From Hyaloscypha bicolor E (taxonomy: Eukaryota > Ascomycota > Leotiomycetes > Helotiales > Hyaloscyphaceae), in the NCBI RefSeq assembly GCF_002865645.1, contig NW_020194684.1, forward strand, positions 403,308-467,307: a stretch of DNA of 64,000 bases. The letters are read 5' to 3'. Position 1 is the first letter of the stretch; every line of letters begins with the position of its first letter. The position numbers were made by a program, and so were the translations under genes. Below the pieces are notes generated by a model. That model had not been told where the DNA came from. It saw nothing but the letters and a program-made list of their open reading frames with translations, and ran no database searches. This document shows positions 32,387 to 43,766 of the stretch, piece by piece.

Positions 32387-34264
32387 ATGGCAGCAGCTCC
32401 CGTTCTGGCGAAGACGGCCGGTGGAAACTCCGCCTTCCACAACTTCAACAATGATTTCGCTCACATTCGCGATCCCAATGAGCGCAGGCGCCTGGCTCTC
32501 GCGGAAATCGACAAGGCTCCGTTCGGGTGGTACCACATCCGGGCTTGCGTCGTCGCCGGTGTTGGATTCTTCACTGATTCCTACGACATCTTTGCCGTCT
32601 CTCTCTTGTCGACCATGGTTGGCATAGTTTATTTCAACAACAAGAAGGGTGTTACTCCTCCCAATTCCGACACTGCGATCAAGGTCTCAACTTCGGCGGG
32701 TACCGTTATTGGACAATTTGGGTTTGGGGCTTTGGCCGACGTCGTGGGCCGAAAGCGAATGTACGGACTCGAACTTATCGTTATCATCGTTGCAACCCTG
32801 GCTCAAGCGCTCGTTGGTGTCGGCCCTTCAACTGAAATTGTCGGTCTACTTATTTTCTGGCGTGTAATTATGGGTATTGGTAGGTGAACTTGGAACATAT
32901 GTTCTGGGCACTCTAACGTGTGATAGGAATTGGTGGCGATTACCCCCTTTCTTCCATTATCACTTCTGAATTCGCTACCACGAAATGGAGAGGCGCCATG
33001 ATGGGTGCAGTTTTTGCTATGCAGGGTTTCGGACAATTGACCGGTGCTTTGGTCGCGCTCGTTACCGTTGTTGGGTTCAAGGGTTCCCTCTCACAAGCCA
33101 AGACCATCGCAACCTGCACTGGAAGCTGCGCTCTCGCGGTTGACAAGTCGTGGCGTATTCTCATCGGTATGCAATCCACTGCTCTCCACACACTTTCCGC
33201 CTACTAACGCGACGGGAATAAGGTTTCGGTGCCGTGCCTGCATGTATTGCTCTTTACTACCGTCTCACCATCCCAGAGACGCCCAGATATACCTTCGATG
33301 TTGCCCGCGATGTTGAAAAGGCCCACGACGACGTTGAGGCTTACATGAAGGGCAAGAGCGAGGGCAACCCAGACGAAGTTGCTCGCGCTCAAGCCCTTCA
33401 GGAGGCCGATCAACTCACGGTCCCCAAGGCCAGTTTCAAGGATTTCATCCACCACTACGGTCAATGGAGAAACGGCAAGATTCTTCTCGGCACAGCTGGC
33501 TCATGGTTCTTGCTTGATGTCGCTTTCTACGGTCTCAATTTAAATACTACCACTGTGCTTGGCGCTATCGGATACGGTGGCGGCTCAAGCGTTTACCACA
33601 TCCTTTATAACCTCGCTGCCGGTTCCTGTATCCTCGTCTGCGCTGGTGCTATCCCTGGATATTGGTGTTCAGTCGCGACTGTCGATACCATTGGCCGTAA
33701 ACCAGTGCAAATGATGGGATTCATCGCTCTCACCATTCTTTTCATCGTCTGGGGTTTCGATTTCAATCACCTCAAGCCACACGGACATCTCGCTATCTAC
33801 GTCTTGGTGCAGTTCTTCTTTAACTTCGGTGAGATGCTCTCCCCTTTCTCATACACAGATCTCGTTGACTAACGGATACAGGTCCCAACTCAACAACCTT
33901 CATCGTCCCCGGTGAATGCTTTCCTACCCGCTACCGCTCAACCTCTCACGGCTTCTCCGCCGGCATGGGCAAGATCGGCTCCATCATTGGACAAGCCGGT
34001 ATCGCCAAGCTCCGCACCAAGGGCGCCACCTCCAAGACAAGTGCTAACCCATACCAAAACCACGTCATGCAAATCTACTCCCTCTTCATGTTCCTCGGTA
34101 TCTTCACCACGCTGTGCATTCCCGAGACCAAGAGAAAGACCCTCGAAGAGCTGTCTGGCGATGAGCAGTATACCAGCTCCAATGAGCACATCGCCGAGGT
34201 TGCGGATAACAAGAGCGAGGAGGCACCTAAGGAGCGGGTTGTTCAGGAAAGTGCAGCAGTTTAG
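32387..34264 (+). CDS. PHO84: High-affinity inorganic phosphate:H+ symporter, PHO84-like
   Basis: 573 aa major-facilitator phosphate permease of the plasma membrane. Exons are 32387-32879, 32927-33166, 33223-33828 and 33882-34264; introns are 47, 56 and 53 bp with CTAAC branches (TACTAAC in the second). Family marks in order: FGWYHIRACVVAGVGFFTDSYD in the first helix region, GQFGFGALADVVGRKRMYG, RVIMGIGIGGDYPLSS (partly created by the first splice), IPETPRY before the central loop, DTIGRKPVQMMGF, and the final GECFPTRYRSTSHG and IPETKRKTLEE. Length and twelve-helix plan agree with PHO84/PHO-5 type carriers. CACGTG boxes upstream suggest phosphate-starvation control. Among the safest calls in the window. 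Confidence 0.95.
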
Positions 34265-35269
34265 AGGATTGGTTACCTTGGAGATCATGTTCGAGACTCA
34301 GATGTTAGCTCTGACGAAATTGTAATTCCATATATTATACCTATCTAATTCTATCCAAATAAGTATTCTTGACGGCTGAACAGATATTCGACATTGAACC
34401 AGTGAACATGGCACAGTTTTTATTATATGGTCATTCCAATTCATCGGCGTCTTTCCGTTGCCGTCGTTCCTCTCTTTGGTTTTTCAGTCACCATTTTTGC
34501 GTACGTCACGTGCTTTTCAATGCGTTAGACTGATGACTTCTCAGCTTGAACCAGACAGCATGGCTTGCGGATATTGAGAGAATAGGCTAGTAGGGATGGT
34601 GATATGATCCTGCTTGGGAAGCCAGGGTATGCGTGAGACAACCCACTCTTATGCACAGGCAAGGAAATAGGGGCTCGCTAACAAGCGAGCGAGTCCTTAG
34701 TTTCTACAATCCATCCTGGACATGCACCTTAATCCAGAATCTTATTCGTTCTAGGCAATTACGCATGCTTGCTTCAACCGCAGCGTATACGTTTTGGACT
34801 GCTTTTTTCGCGGTATTTGATTTAGAGTGGATGTAGAATGGACGGTCCTAGCGGTCGAAAGTTTGCAGACCTTTGCAAATTCGACCATTTATTCTATCCC
34901 CCGTCACGAACCAATTAAGCAGCCCAAATCACAAGTAATAAACTACGGCAGCGCGGCACTGTATAGTATACTTTCTCTCTCTGGTTTTAAGTTCCTTCTT
35001 TCTTTTCTACAAGTTTCACACCTCTAGAAAGCTCTCCTGATGGAACATAACTGCTCTTCGACAATCCACTTCGATGCTCCTCCACAAACCTCGCGACAAC
35101 CTTTTCCTGAAAAATGACCAGTACTGCGACCAAGATCTTCGATCCCAAACGTGTTTTTCTACTTCATTAAACAACAGATCGCTTAGCCTTTGCGTTTCGT
35201 GCGTTAATCAAGAAGCACTTCGAAATTGTCGTACATCAACAACCAACACAATGTCTTCACTTTCACCTA
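34265..35269. other. Intergenic, no gene recognised
   Basis: About 1 kb downstream of the permease. Short frames only; a TCACGTGC word near 34506. I see nothing else. Confidence 0.4.
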
Positions 35270-35900
35270 ACATGGCCATAATTAGCCACCCACCCGCGAT
35301 GAGCTCACCCCGAACAACGCTCCCCTACCCTTTCTCAAGCTCCCAACCGAACTCGGATTGAAGATCTGGACACGCTCTACCTGGTACGTATTCCAGACCA
35401 GATCGTTTCTTATTCACGACCGGCGCCTGACTATCTTTGCATACTATCTTCCAAGTCTCTCGAAACTATCTTTGTTAAGCAATTACTGCTCTTCCGTTGA
35501 ACAAGACTCCGGATTGCCCGCCTCTGTTTTAAGGCCCGGCTAATGTTATGGTGCACCGTTGGCCATCCGACGTCGATGAATTCACCATCTACGCAGCCTC
35601 AACCTCACTCGCGTTGTTGTATGCAAATCGTGAGGCCAAGGAATTCCCATTGAAAGTCTACGAGAAAGCATTTGCCACGAGCCTGCGCAAACCTGTCTAC
35701 TCTTTTTCGAGCGAGACACGATGTACGGGGATTTAAACACAATTTACCATTTCCCCCCAGAATTGCAGCATACATTCGCTAATGCCATGCTATAACGATT
35801 GTAGAGAATGTTGAGGTTTTTAAGTGGAAGGATATTCTTTGAGAAATTCTATCTGGGTGGTGGAAGACAACAGTCTGTTCCGTTTCTCGGAGGCACATAT
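35270..35900 (+). pseudogene. 2EXR-type protein remnant
   Basis: Fragments of the fungal 2EXR domain are spread over shifted frames: FLKLPTELGLKIWT near 35332-35375, ASTSLALLYANREAKEF near 35595-35645, and a VYFFFERDTMYG-like segment near 35695-35735. At least two frame changes and no single intact frame. The domain is common in multicopy Leotiomycete/Dothideomycete families of unknown function. The 303 bp after it, to 36203, hold nothing I recognise. Confidence 0.5.
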
Positions 35901-36203
35901 GAGGGGAATGGATTACACGAATAGAGCAACGAGGTGAGGACTAGGAGCCTTTCTCTATTGTATAGTATAATCACGCAACACGCCAATGCAATAGATCTAG
36001 CAATCGTAGCAGTTTCTCCGGATGATGATATCTTGAAAAAGACAGCTGCCTATGGCTCAGCAGTCTCAAAATCACCACACATAAGCATACATCCCTGCAC
36101 GTAAAACTGGTTCATGTATTGCGTTTCTCCAATCCACTCAATATCATTGACGTGCACCACTTAAGACGAAAACACGCCGCTACACGCAAGGGAAAGCGGT
36201 CAG

Positions 36204-37240
36204 CTACTGAGCTCCAAGGAGACCAAAGGTAAGCTTGTTAGTGTCTTCGATTTCGCGGGACATGGCCTTCAGCTCATCGACATCCCACTGCAGATAACGG
36301 TACAGGTGAGCAAGTGGGATTGGGATTTTGGTCTTCGAATACTTACGTGCGCCCAGAAGAACTTCCCATTCAAGAATTTGGCTTCTGAGCTCACTGCCCA
36401 AACCACAGAATCTCCGGGAAGAGAGACTACCGCTTATCAGTAAAACCGGTTCATTTCGCCTGGCTTGGCTCTCTCACCTTCATCGTAGTCAAAACCGGAA
36501 GTGCCGAGTGGTACCTTTGCGTCCATCTCCGTCTTGTGGGCACCTGGGTGGATGCTTATAACCGTGAAATCTGGATGCTCGTAATGAACATATTGGAAGA
36601 AGTTTACCGCAGCAAGCTTGGAGGCTATTTTGAGCATTAGTATGTCCACAGCAATGAAGGAAGTGGAAGTATTTTTCCTCCTACTTAACTTACCATGGTA
36701 AGCAGAGAAGCCTGGGGTTACTGCCAGATTTACCTGGCCACTGCTGATATTGATGATAGTTGCATCTTTAGCGGCAAAAGGCAAGAATGCGGTGACGAAG
36801 TTGAAGTTTCCTTTTACATTGACCTCGAAACAGTTCCACCACTCCTCGGGATCTGTTTCCGAGAAAGACTGGAAAGCTGCCATGTATCCAGCGTTTGCAA
36901 TCAAGACATGGATAGCGCCAACAACAGAGTGGATTACCTGGAATGCAGTGTCCAGTTGGTCTCTCTTAGCAATGTCGGCGACGTACATGTAGGCCTTGGT
37001 GTCAGGGTAATCCTTTTCTAACTGTGTCTTCGTTTCTAGAAGTGTCTTCTCTCTTCGACCCAGAATGGAAATTGTAGAAGCACCCGATTTTGCAAATGAT
37101 CGAGCAATTTCACGCCCGATTCCTGAGCCCCCGCCGGAAATCACTATATTCTTGCCTTTTGTTGAGAGACGTGGAGAAGTTGGGTCGATGGCAGGATACG
37201 TGTCTGTATGATAAGTCTTGACTGGACCTGAGAAATTCAT
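36204..37240 (-). CDS. Short-chain dehydrogenase/reductase, four exons
   Basis: 285 aa NAD(P)-dependent oxidoreductase. Exons are 37240-36694, 36624-36478, 36426-36347 and 36287-36204; introns of 69, 51 and 59 bp all keep frame. The Rossmann motif is SGGGSGIGREIA (G-x3-G-x-G), then NAG in LIANAGYM, a Ser in INISSGQ, and the catalytic Y-x3-K (YHASK) formed across the first splice. The first intron is also open in frame when unspliced, which would destroy the Y-x3-K motif. The C-terminus (FLNGKFFWAH, then WDVDEL) resembles fungal SDRs acting on small carbonyls. Its opening YHTDTYPAIDP is shared with the SDR at 46401. Substrate unknown. Confidence 0.87.
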
Positions 37241-37748
37241 TGCGGCAAGGCTGTGTTGGAAGACGTTTCAATTTGATGGTATACTTCTCAGCTGATGTTC
37301 GTACAGAGAAGAAATGACGGCCAGAGATGTCTTGCGCTCGTAAACGCGTGGTTATCTTTCTCGGGGTAGCCACACATTTAGAGAATGGGGTCGCACATCG
37401 GGAAAGTCAGATTACACAGTCTGCGAGATTGTAGCCGGTATCGCACTTTCGAGTCTTCGGCGAAGGCTAGATTTGCTTAAATTGCAAAGGCTACTGGCCG
37501 TAAGTACGTGACCTTGTCTCTTGGCCTAGCTCAGTTGCACAACAGAAGAAGGGTCGCACATCGATATTGTCGAGTTGTACGATCTGCGAGATGCCGGTAT
37601 CGCATGTTCGAGTGCTGCATTGAGGGGAGGAGAAATTCGCACACATCTCCTTATTGGTACCTACTTTCCAGAACCAGTTCAAGAGGAATGTTCTTCTCAT
37701 AGGGCACTTCCTTAAAACATCCAATCTCAGGAATAACCACACCCTCCA
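37241..37748. other. Intergenic between SDR and GH3 genes
   Basis: About 510 bp, including a duplicated GGGTCGCACATCG word (37388-37400 and 37550-37562) followed in both places by similar sequence (TGCGAGAT, GCCGGTATCGCA). This is a short direct repeat of about 160-bp period. Confidence 0.5.
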
Positions 37749-40700
37749 TCAAACACACCTTAGCGTAGCATTCACACTCCGATCGGCCCCTGGACTTGCG
37801 TCCTCCAACAACGCAAACGTATACCTCCCCTTCTCCAATTCCCATTCCCACTCTCGATTCAAAATCAGCAAATAACGATCAACTTCCAGCTCCATCCTCA
37901 CCACCCTCTTCTCTCCAGGACCCAAATATACCCTCTGAAAGGCCATAAGCTTCCGAACAGGCTGCGTCACACTGCTCATCCTCCTCAACAAATAAACCTG
38001 TACCACATAGCTCCCCTCCACATCCCCCATATTCTCCACCTCAACCCCAAAAAATATCACATCACCAACCCCAAACGTCTCATTTCCACCACTACTCCAA
38101 GCCCGAAACCCACTCGTGGTGAATGTCGTGTAGGATAACCCATACCCAAAACTATAACAAGGCTGCCACTCCTCGTCCAAGTAAACATTCGCCCTCGCCG
38201 TCTCCTTGTACCAATAATGGCTCGGCAGCGTCCCCACATCCCTAGGCACGCTAATCGGGACTCTCCCCCCAGGATTCGTGATCCCAAACAGTACATCTGA
38301 AATCGCCCGGCCCCCTGACTGGCCTGGGAAGAAAGCATTGATAACCGCAGCGGCGCGGGAATAGAATCCCGGGATCGCGAATGGACGTCCGCCTTGAAGG
38401 ATTACGATTACGGGCTTGGTGAGAGAGAAGATGCGCGAGGTGAGCAGGGTTTGGTTTGCTGAGAGGGAAAGTGTGGAGCGGTCGCCACCTTCGCCGTCGG
38501 AGTCCCAGTTTGCGCCGACTGTTAAGAGAATCACATCTGCATCGGAAGCTATTTCCACAGCCTTGTGACTGTTAGCCAAGAGCAGGGCCTTGGGAGAGGA
38601 AGAGCACCTTCTCAATGGAGTGATTCCTATCAACCAAGTTCCAGAACAGCTCAACTTTCGAGTTGAAGGTCTGGACGTTCTCACGATCCCCTTCCATCTT
38701 GAATGCCTGAAACTCAAGACGTACCTTATGCACTGCCCCCTTTCTGAACGTAAACGGCGAGCCACCAGCCGGTGCATCAGTTGAGTGTCGTTGCGTGTAT
38801 TTCAGACCCGGGATATTCGACTGAATCGTGCTCTTACGTGAAAACGGCGAGCCAAGAACAAGCACATCATCGATGTACAACTTCGCGGTACAATTTGCAC
38901 TCGTCGCAACACCAATCCACCCATCCATATCACCATCAACTGGGACCTCTAGCCATCCTTCCCAAACAACGCTGAAGTTATTCGACGGCAACCCATTCGG
39001 TGAAGTCAATCCCCAGTCCCGATTTGGCGTTTCTTGCTGTATGAAGATCGGGTCTTTAAAGTTCAGTTCGGCGAAGTAAGTTCCTTGAAGTCCACCTTTC
39101 TCGCCACCAGGAGTGGAGAGGAGATAGCCTTGGATAGGGCGCTGGGCGATGAAATACCAGTCGTTTACGCCCCAGCTGGAGACGAGAGATACATTCGAGG
39201 CGTTAGCGGAGATGTAGGAGAGGATTGCTTGTCGGATTGTGGTGGAATGTGATGTTGGTGAGGCGCCATATTGGTCTGAATATCCACCCTTTCACCTACT
39301 GTCAGAAAGTGTGTCAGATTCGAAGGACAGACTTACATAGTTCATTGTATCCGAAAACGGCCCAATGAGAGCTATTTTGCTGATATTCTGCTTGGCTGGC
39401 TTTATAGGCAGAGTTTTGTTCCTGTTCTCAAGCAAAACAATATTCTTCTGTGCTGCCTCGAGAGTCAACGGAATATGAGCTTCTGTCAATGCTTGCGAGT
39501 TGATGCTTTCAGGGATATACGGGCTGTCGAAAAGTCCGAGGTCATACTTCACGCCCAAGATCTTGCGGACGTGCGACTGCAACGTTGAAAGTGCCACGGA
39601 ACCATTCGCAACAAGCTCAACGGTTGCGTTCAGGAAAACCTCAAACGGGTAGTCATAGTACTGGATCATTCCACCTCCAGTCCTGGTTAGTTTTGATGAC
39701 ATCTATGACGGAGCAACTCACCAGCATTAAACCACTGCATGATCGCCTCCCCAGGACTCCCCGCAACCCAATGCCGTTGCTCAAGCATAACCATTCCACT
39801 ATCATCCGCCGTAACAAAACCATCGAAGCCCCACCCCTCCAGCGCTTTGTAAAGCATTGGATGAACATGACTTGGAGTTCCATCAATCTCCGAATACGCC
39901 ATCATGACGCCTCTAGCTCCTCCTAAATCGATCACTGCTTTGAAAGGACGCAGCATATCTTGCATTACCTGTCTCGTACCAAGGAGCATGGATGGCGCAC
40001 CGTTTATCCCACCTTGAGGACTGCCGTAGGCTGCGAAATCTACAACCACATCAAACTCTAATAACCAACCATCTGAAGAGGGGCGAGGGTTGGAGGCGAA
40101 AGAACGTACGCTTTACAACAGGCACAACAGCATCCCAGCTCCCCCACTGCCCATCATTCGACAATCCAGACGCCATAGCAACACCCATCTGACTCGTAAG
40201 CAGCACATCCTCTCCCCATCCCTCCTGCACCCGTCCCCATCTCGCCTCGAGCCCCAAATCAAGCACCGGACTCAAACACGCACCGATGCCCAAGCTGCGC
40301 GCTTCACTTCCAATCGCTCGCCCGACTCTCTTTACAAGGTCTGTATCAAAACTCGCTGCCATCCCAAGACTCTGTGGAAACATGGATTGTCTGTAACTAC
40401 CTACGCCGTGCAGACACTCCCCAAACTGCAGGACCGGGATTCCCAATCTAGATTTTTCGAGATTGGAGCGCTGGAGGGTGTTATACTGGGAGGAATTGGT
40501 GGGGTACAAATCATGCACGATTCCAATGCTGATGTTTGAGCTCTGCCCTACTATTGTGGCGGCGGATGTGAGGTGTAATTGCATCACTTGCTCGCACTCA
40601 TTGGTTAATTTTCAAACTTTGAGTTAGGAGGGGAAGGGAGGGGTCGGTAGGGAGACTAACCGAGTTCAGGAACCGTCATGTTATAGACCAGTGAGTCAAG

Positions 40701-40853
40701 GAAAGCATCTCGTTGAATTAACGCATTATCACCACTCTCGCGTAGCGGGAGTGAGGGACCAAGTTGAATTTGCGGGAGTGAAGAGCCTGCGAAATAGTTG
40801 ACAATGCCATTGAGCTGCAACGCTGACAGCAAGCTCGAAGCCGTAAAAAGCAT
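37749..40853 (-). CDS. Secreted GH3 beta-glucosidase-type glycoside hydrolase with PA14 domain
   Basis: GH3 enzyme that would release glucose or xylose from beta-linked sugars outside the cell. Segments are 40853-40661, 40586-40110, 40039-39722, 39674-39337, 39288-38608 and 38588-37749; the first four introns are 74, 70, 47 and 48 bp. Total about 948 aa from the ATG at 40853. N-terminal barrel: RLGIPVLQFGECLHG, KHFAAYGSPQGGING, and GFVTADDSGMV carrying the nucleophile Asp. Then the second GH3 domain split by a PA14 module (LQGTYFAELNF to LYIDDVLVLGSPF), VGANWDSDGE, and a fibronectin III-like end (YSFGYGLSYTTF). Between 38589 and 38607 a 19-nt GT...AG stretch must be skipped to keep frame. That is too short for a normal fungal intron and may be a disabling insertion. 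Confidence 0.87.
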
Positions 40854-41323
40854 AGCTGCGAAAATGAAACAATACAAACGACGTCCATGGAGCTTGAGCT
40901 TTGGTAATGACAGTGTTTGTTACCGCATTTCGAGAACAATGAAGATGAGATGAGATGAGAGCCGAGAGCGGTGCGAGCCTCGTTCCAGCTCCAGGGATCC
41001 TCACTCGCATAAGTGGGGTGAACCGTGAAACGAATAACAGAGTGGAGCGACTCCACTAGAATACAGAACATTTGACCTATCTAATTGGTGCAAAACAAAG
41101 TGGTCTTAGTCCTCTGAGGAGCTTTCCCCACGGATTGTGTAACGTTCCACTTGAACGGTTATCTGGATGATTATCCTCGATCGAGATGCAGAAATGTACG
41201 AACGGTTCCTCTGCCGAGATCTGCATCCCGAGGCAGCAAGGTTGATTATCGTCTCGAGATCGAGAAGTATCACGAAGTTTTCTCGCCCGGTGAGGACTTC
41301 GATATGTATACTCTATAAATCAT
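40854..41323. other. Intergenic between GH3 and S41 genes
   Basis: About 470 bp serving as the GH3 promoter and the 3' end of the S41 gene. Pairs of TCGATCGAG/TCTCGAGATCGAGA-like inverted words occur at 41180-41265. No exon seen. Confidence 0.4.
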
Positions 41324-43766
41324 CTACAAGAAACCCAGCACAACCGTTGAAACTGCAGAACCTACCATCAACCCCAGACTCCCTCCTCCAACTCTCGCCG
41401 CCCCGCCAAACGTCTCCCCCATAGCATTAACCCCCATCCGAAACAGTGGATCAAGACCCATACTCCCATTGACCGGCACCCTACTCCCCTCTACACAGTT
41501 CGCCGCTGGGTCCGTCCAAGTAGCATCCACAGTCCTCTTCCACACCGCCTCGGGACTGAAAATCATCTCCTTGGTATAGAAAATCCTACAATTCGCAGGC
41601 TGGTACAGGAACTGCAACGGGGTCTGGGAATCCTTGGCGGCGAAAGCATTCTTACCATTCACAGAGCCCGCGAATGCGGTGCTGGTGAGGCGTTTGAGTG
41701 CGTAGCCATCGGCGAGGACGCCCAGCTCGCTGGACTGGAGTGCGGCTTGTTCGGATTTGGGGGAGAGGGCTATAACGGCGGCGGCCGCGTCCGAGAGTTC
41801 GTCGAGGGGGAAGACTTGAGCACCTTCTACGCCGGCGATGGATTGCATTGGTCCGGTCATTGGACGGCCGCCGATGACGGTCGTTGTTACATTGAGTTGG
41901 AGAATCATGAGGTAGGAGAAGATCGTACAGGTTGAGCCGCAGGTGCCGTCTGTTAGGATCACCACATTTTCGGGCTTGAAGACCGCAGGTGGAGGATTGG
42001 CGCGGCTCCCTACGCCCGTAAGGTTGAATTGAGGGTCCGTTTCGTTGAGTGGTGCTTGCTGGTATGCGGTGAAGACATCGCCTTTCAGAGATACTGGGGC
42101 GAGAATCTGATCGACTGTGCTGAATCTGTTGCCCTCGGGGGAGAAGACGCCGCCTGGTACGAGGTTACTGACAACGGCGCTATTTTGGAGGGCTAGAATG
42201 GCGCTCTTCTGTGCTGTTGTCGTAGCGGTAAAGTTGTTCGGGATAGAATCCGTGATTCGGGAAATTTTGACGAGGCTGTCTGCGAGACGAAGATTATCTG
42301 CTTGGAATTTCGGGGCGTCAGGAAATAGCTATGCAATGGTCAGCATGCATGCTTCAGATCAATATGGCACAGACGGACCTGGGAAAAGAGTTCAAATCCA
42401 GCAATCACGAAGCCACCACCATTAGCAGAAACGTCAACAACGAGCCTAGTTTTTCCTGCTGCCTTGGACTGAGACAGGAACGATGAGACCGTAGACTGAA
42501 AGTTGCTCAAATACTCGACCGCACCTATGTCACCAGCAGGCGAGAAACCCAAGACCGAGAGTACGGCGACGTTGTCATATCCAGTTCCGTTCAGAAAGTA
42601 GCCAGAGGTCGTGTTGGCCCCGCTGTCACGAACTACTGGGAATGGATAGCCTTGAATAGTTGGCGCCAGCTTGGGAAGTGCGGTGGTGGTATTGGCTGGT
42701 GGTGCTGGTGGTGCGGCCACAACTGTTTGAGTTGCATTGGGATTGCAGAACCTGTTGTAGAAGTCTTCCCCAGTCTTTACACCTGTAAAGTTTGCGCCGG
42801 CACGAAAGACTGCAAAACTCTCTTGTGATTTCTCCTGACCGTTATCGTAGGTGAGGGTTACATTCGATCCCTGAAATGCGAGCGATGCAGCCACGGTGAG
42901 CTCCGCATCTGGACTGGCATAGGAGGGGAATTGGGTATTCCACATCGAGTCAGGGTCTTGGAAATTATTAAATTTGAGATTCAGTGCATTAATGAAAGCT
43001 GCAGCATCTTGACCGTTGATCTTTGTGATTGCAGGTGCCGTCATGTTGCTGGTGAGGGCGGCTAGAATAATCAGCAGGTGCCTTGAGTCTCCCTATTCCA
43101 GTACAGACTCACCCAAGTGATACAGCTTCGGCACCTCTTTCCCATCCTTGGATACGGAAACAATATCCGAGGCGAGCGTATTCCTGAATCCAAATGCTTT
43201 GAAGACATCGGGACGATATCCGAAGTGCCCATCATGTGCAGTAGCAAATAGCGTAACGACACCAAGCTGGAAATCATACTCGCTCGCGAAACCTCCGGCT
43301 GCTGCAGTTGCAGAAAGATTGTCCAGACCTGCCTCGATATCCGTTGGTGGGAACATGTAAGATGGCGGGGGATCCTTTAAAAATGCCAGTGTGCTTTGCC
43401 ATTGGACGAATGCCTTCAAGCTCTTCACAAGTTGCATGGCCGGCTCAGGCTTGTTCGGTACGGATCGCAAGCATTCATACGCAAGTGATGCTGGGACTGT
43501 GGGTAGTTCTTTGTGAGAAAAGTTAGGGCTGGATTTTTCATACACAATTCTCTCGTTTGAACCAGCCTCGTACCTGATGAGTTTTTGGCAAGAATTGACG
43601 CTGTCGCAGCAGAAATCTGGGCACATGCTGTCGGATTTGCTGCCGTTGTCGAGTTCGAGGCTGTCGGCGCACCACATACTGCCGCAACAGAGATAACCAA
43701 AAGAACCCAAATAATTCTGTTAACGACCGAGGATAGCTCAACTACCCTATGTCCATTTGGTCCCAT
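41324..43766 (-). CDS. Secreted S41-family (CPAF-like) peptidase, probably GPI-anchored
   Basis: 758 aa from exons 43766-43574, 43508-43113, 43061-42379 and 42328-41324; introns are 65, 51 and 50 bp and all keep frame. Signal peptide at residues about 17-33 (IIWVLLVISVAAVCG). S41/CPAF features: HDGHFGYRPD near the start of the catalytic region, VVDVSANGGG, and the Ser nucleophile in TDGTCGSTCTIFSYLM, followed by IGGRPMTGPMQS. The C-terminus ends in a Gly/Ser stretch and a hydrophobic tail (LGLMVGSAVSTVVLGFL), as in GPI-anchored proteins. Relatives include UstP-like enzymes of fungal RiPP clusters, but most copies are ordinary surface peptidases and no RiPP partner is present here. Same strand as the GH3 gene. 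Confidence 0.88.

Noticed and set aside
38589..38607. Calling the 19-nt segment a confirmed intron
   Set aside because: It restores the frame, but 19 nt is below any usual fungal intron length and has no room for a branch site, so it is reported as an unexplained insertion.
41324..43766. S41 peptidase as part of a RiPP (ustiloxin/phomopsin-like) cluster
   Set aside because: UstP-like S41 enzymes do occur in such clusters, but I found no UstY/DUF3328 protein (no HxxHC pairs), no tyrosinase and no repeat-bearing precursor peptide in the window. The enzyme looks like an ordinary GPI-type surface peptidase.
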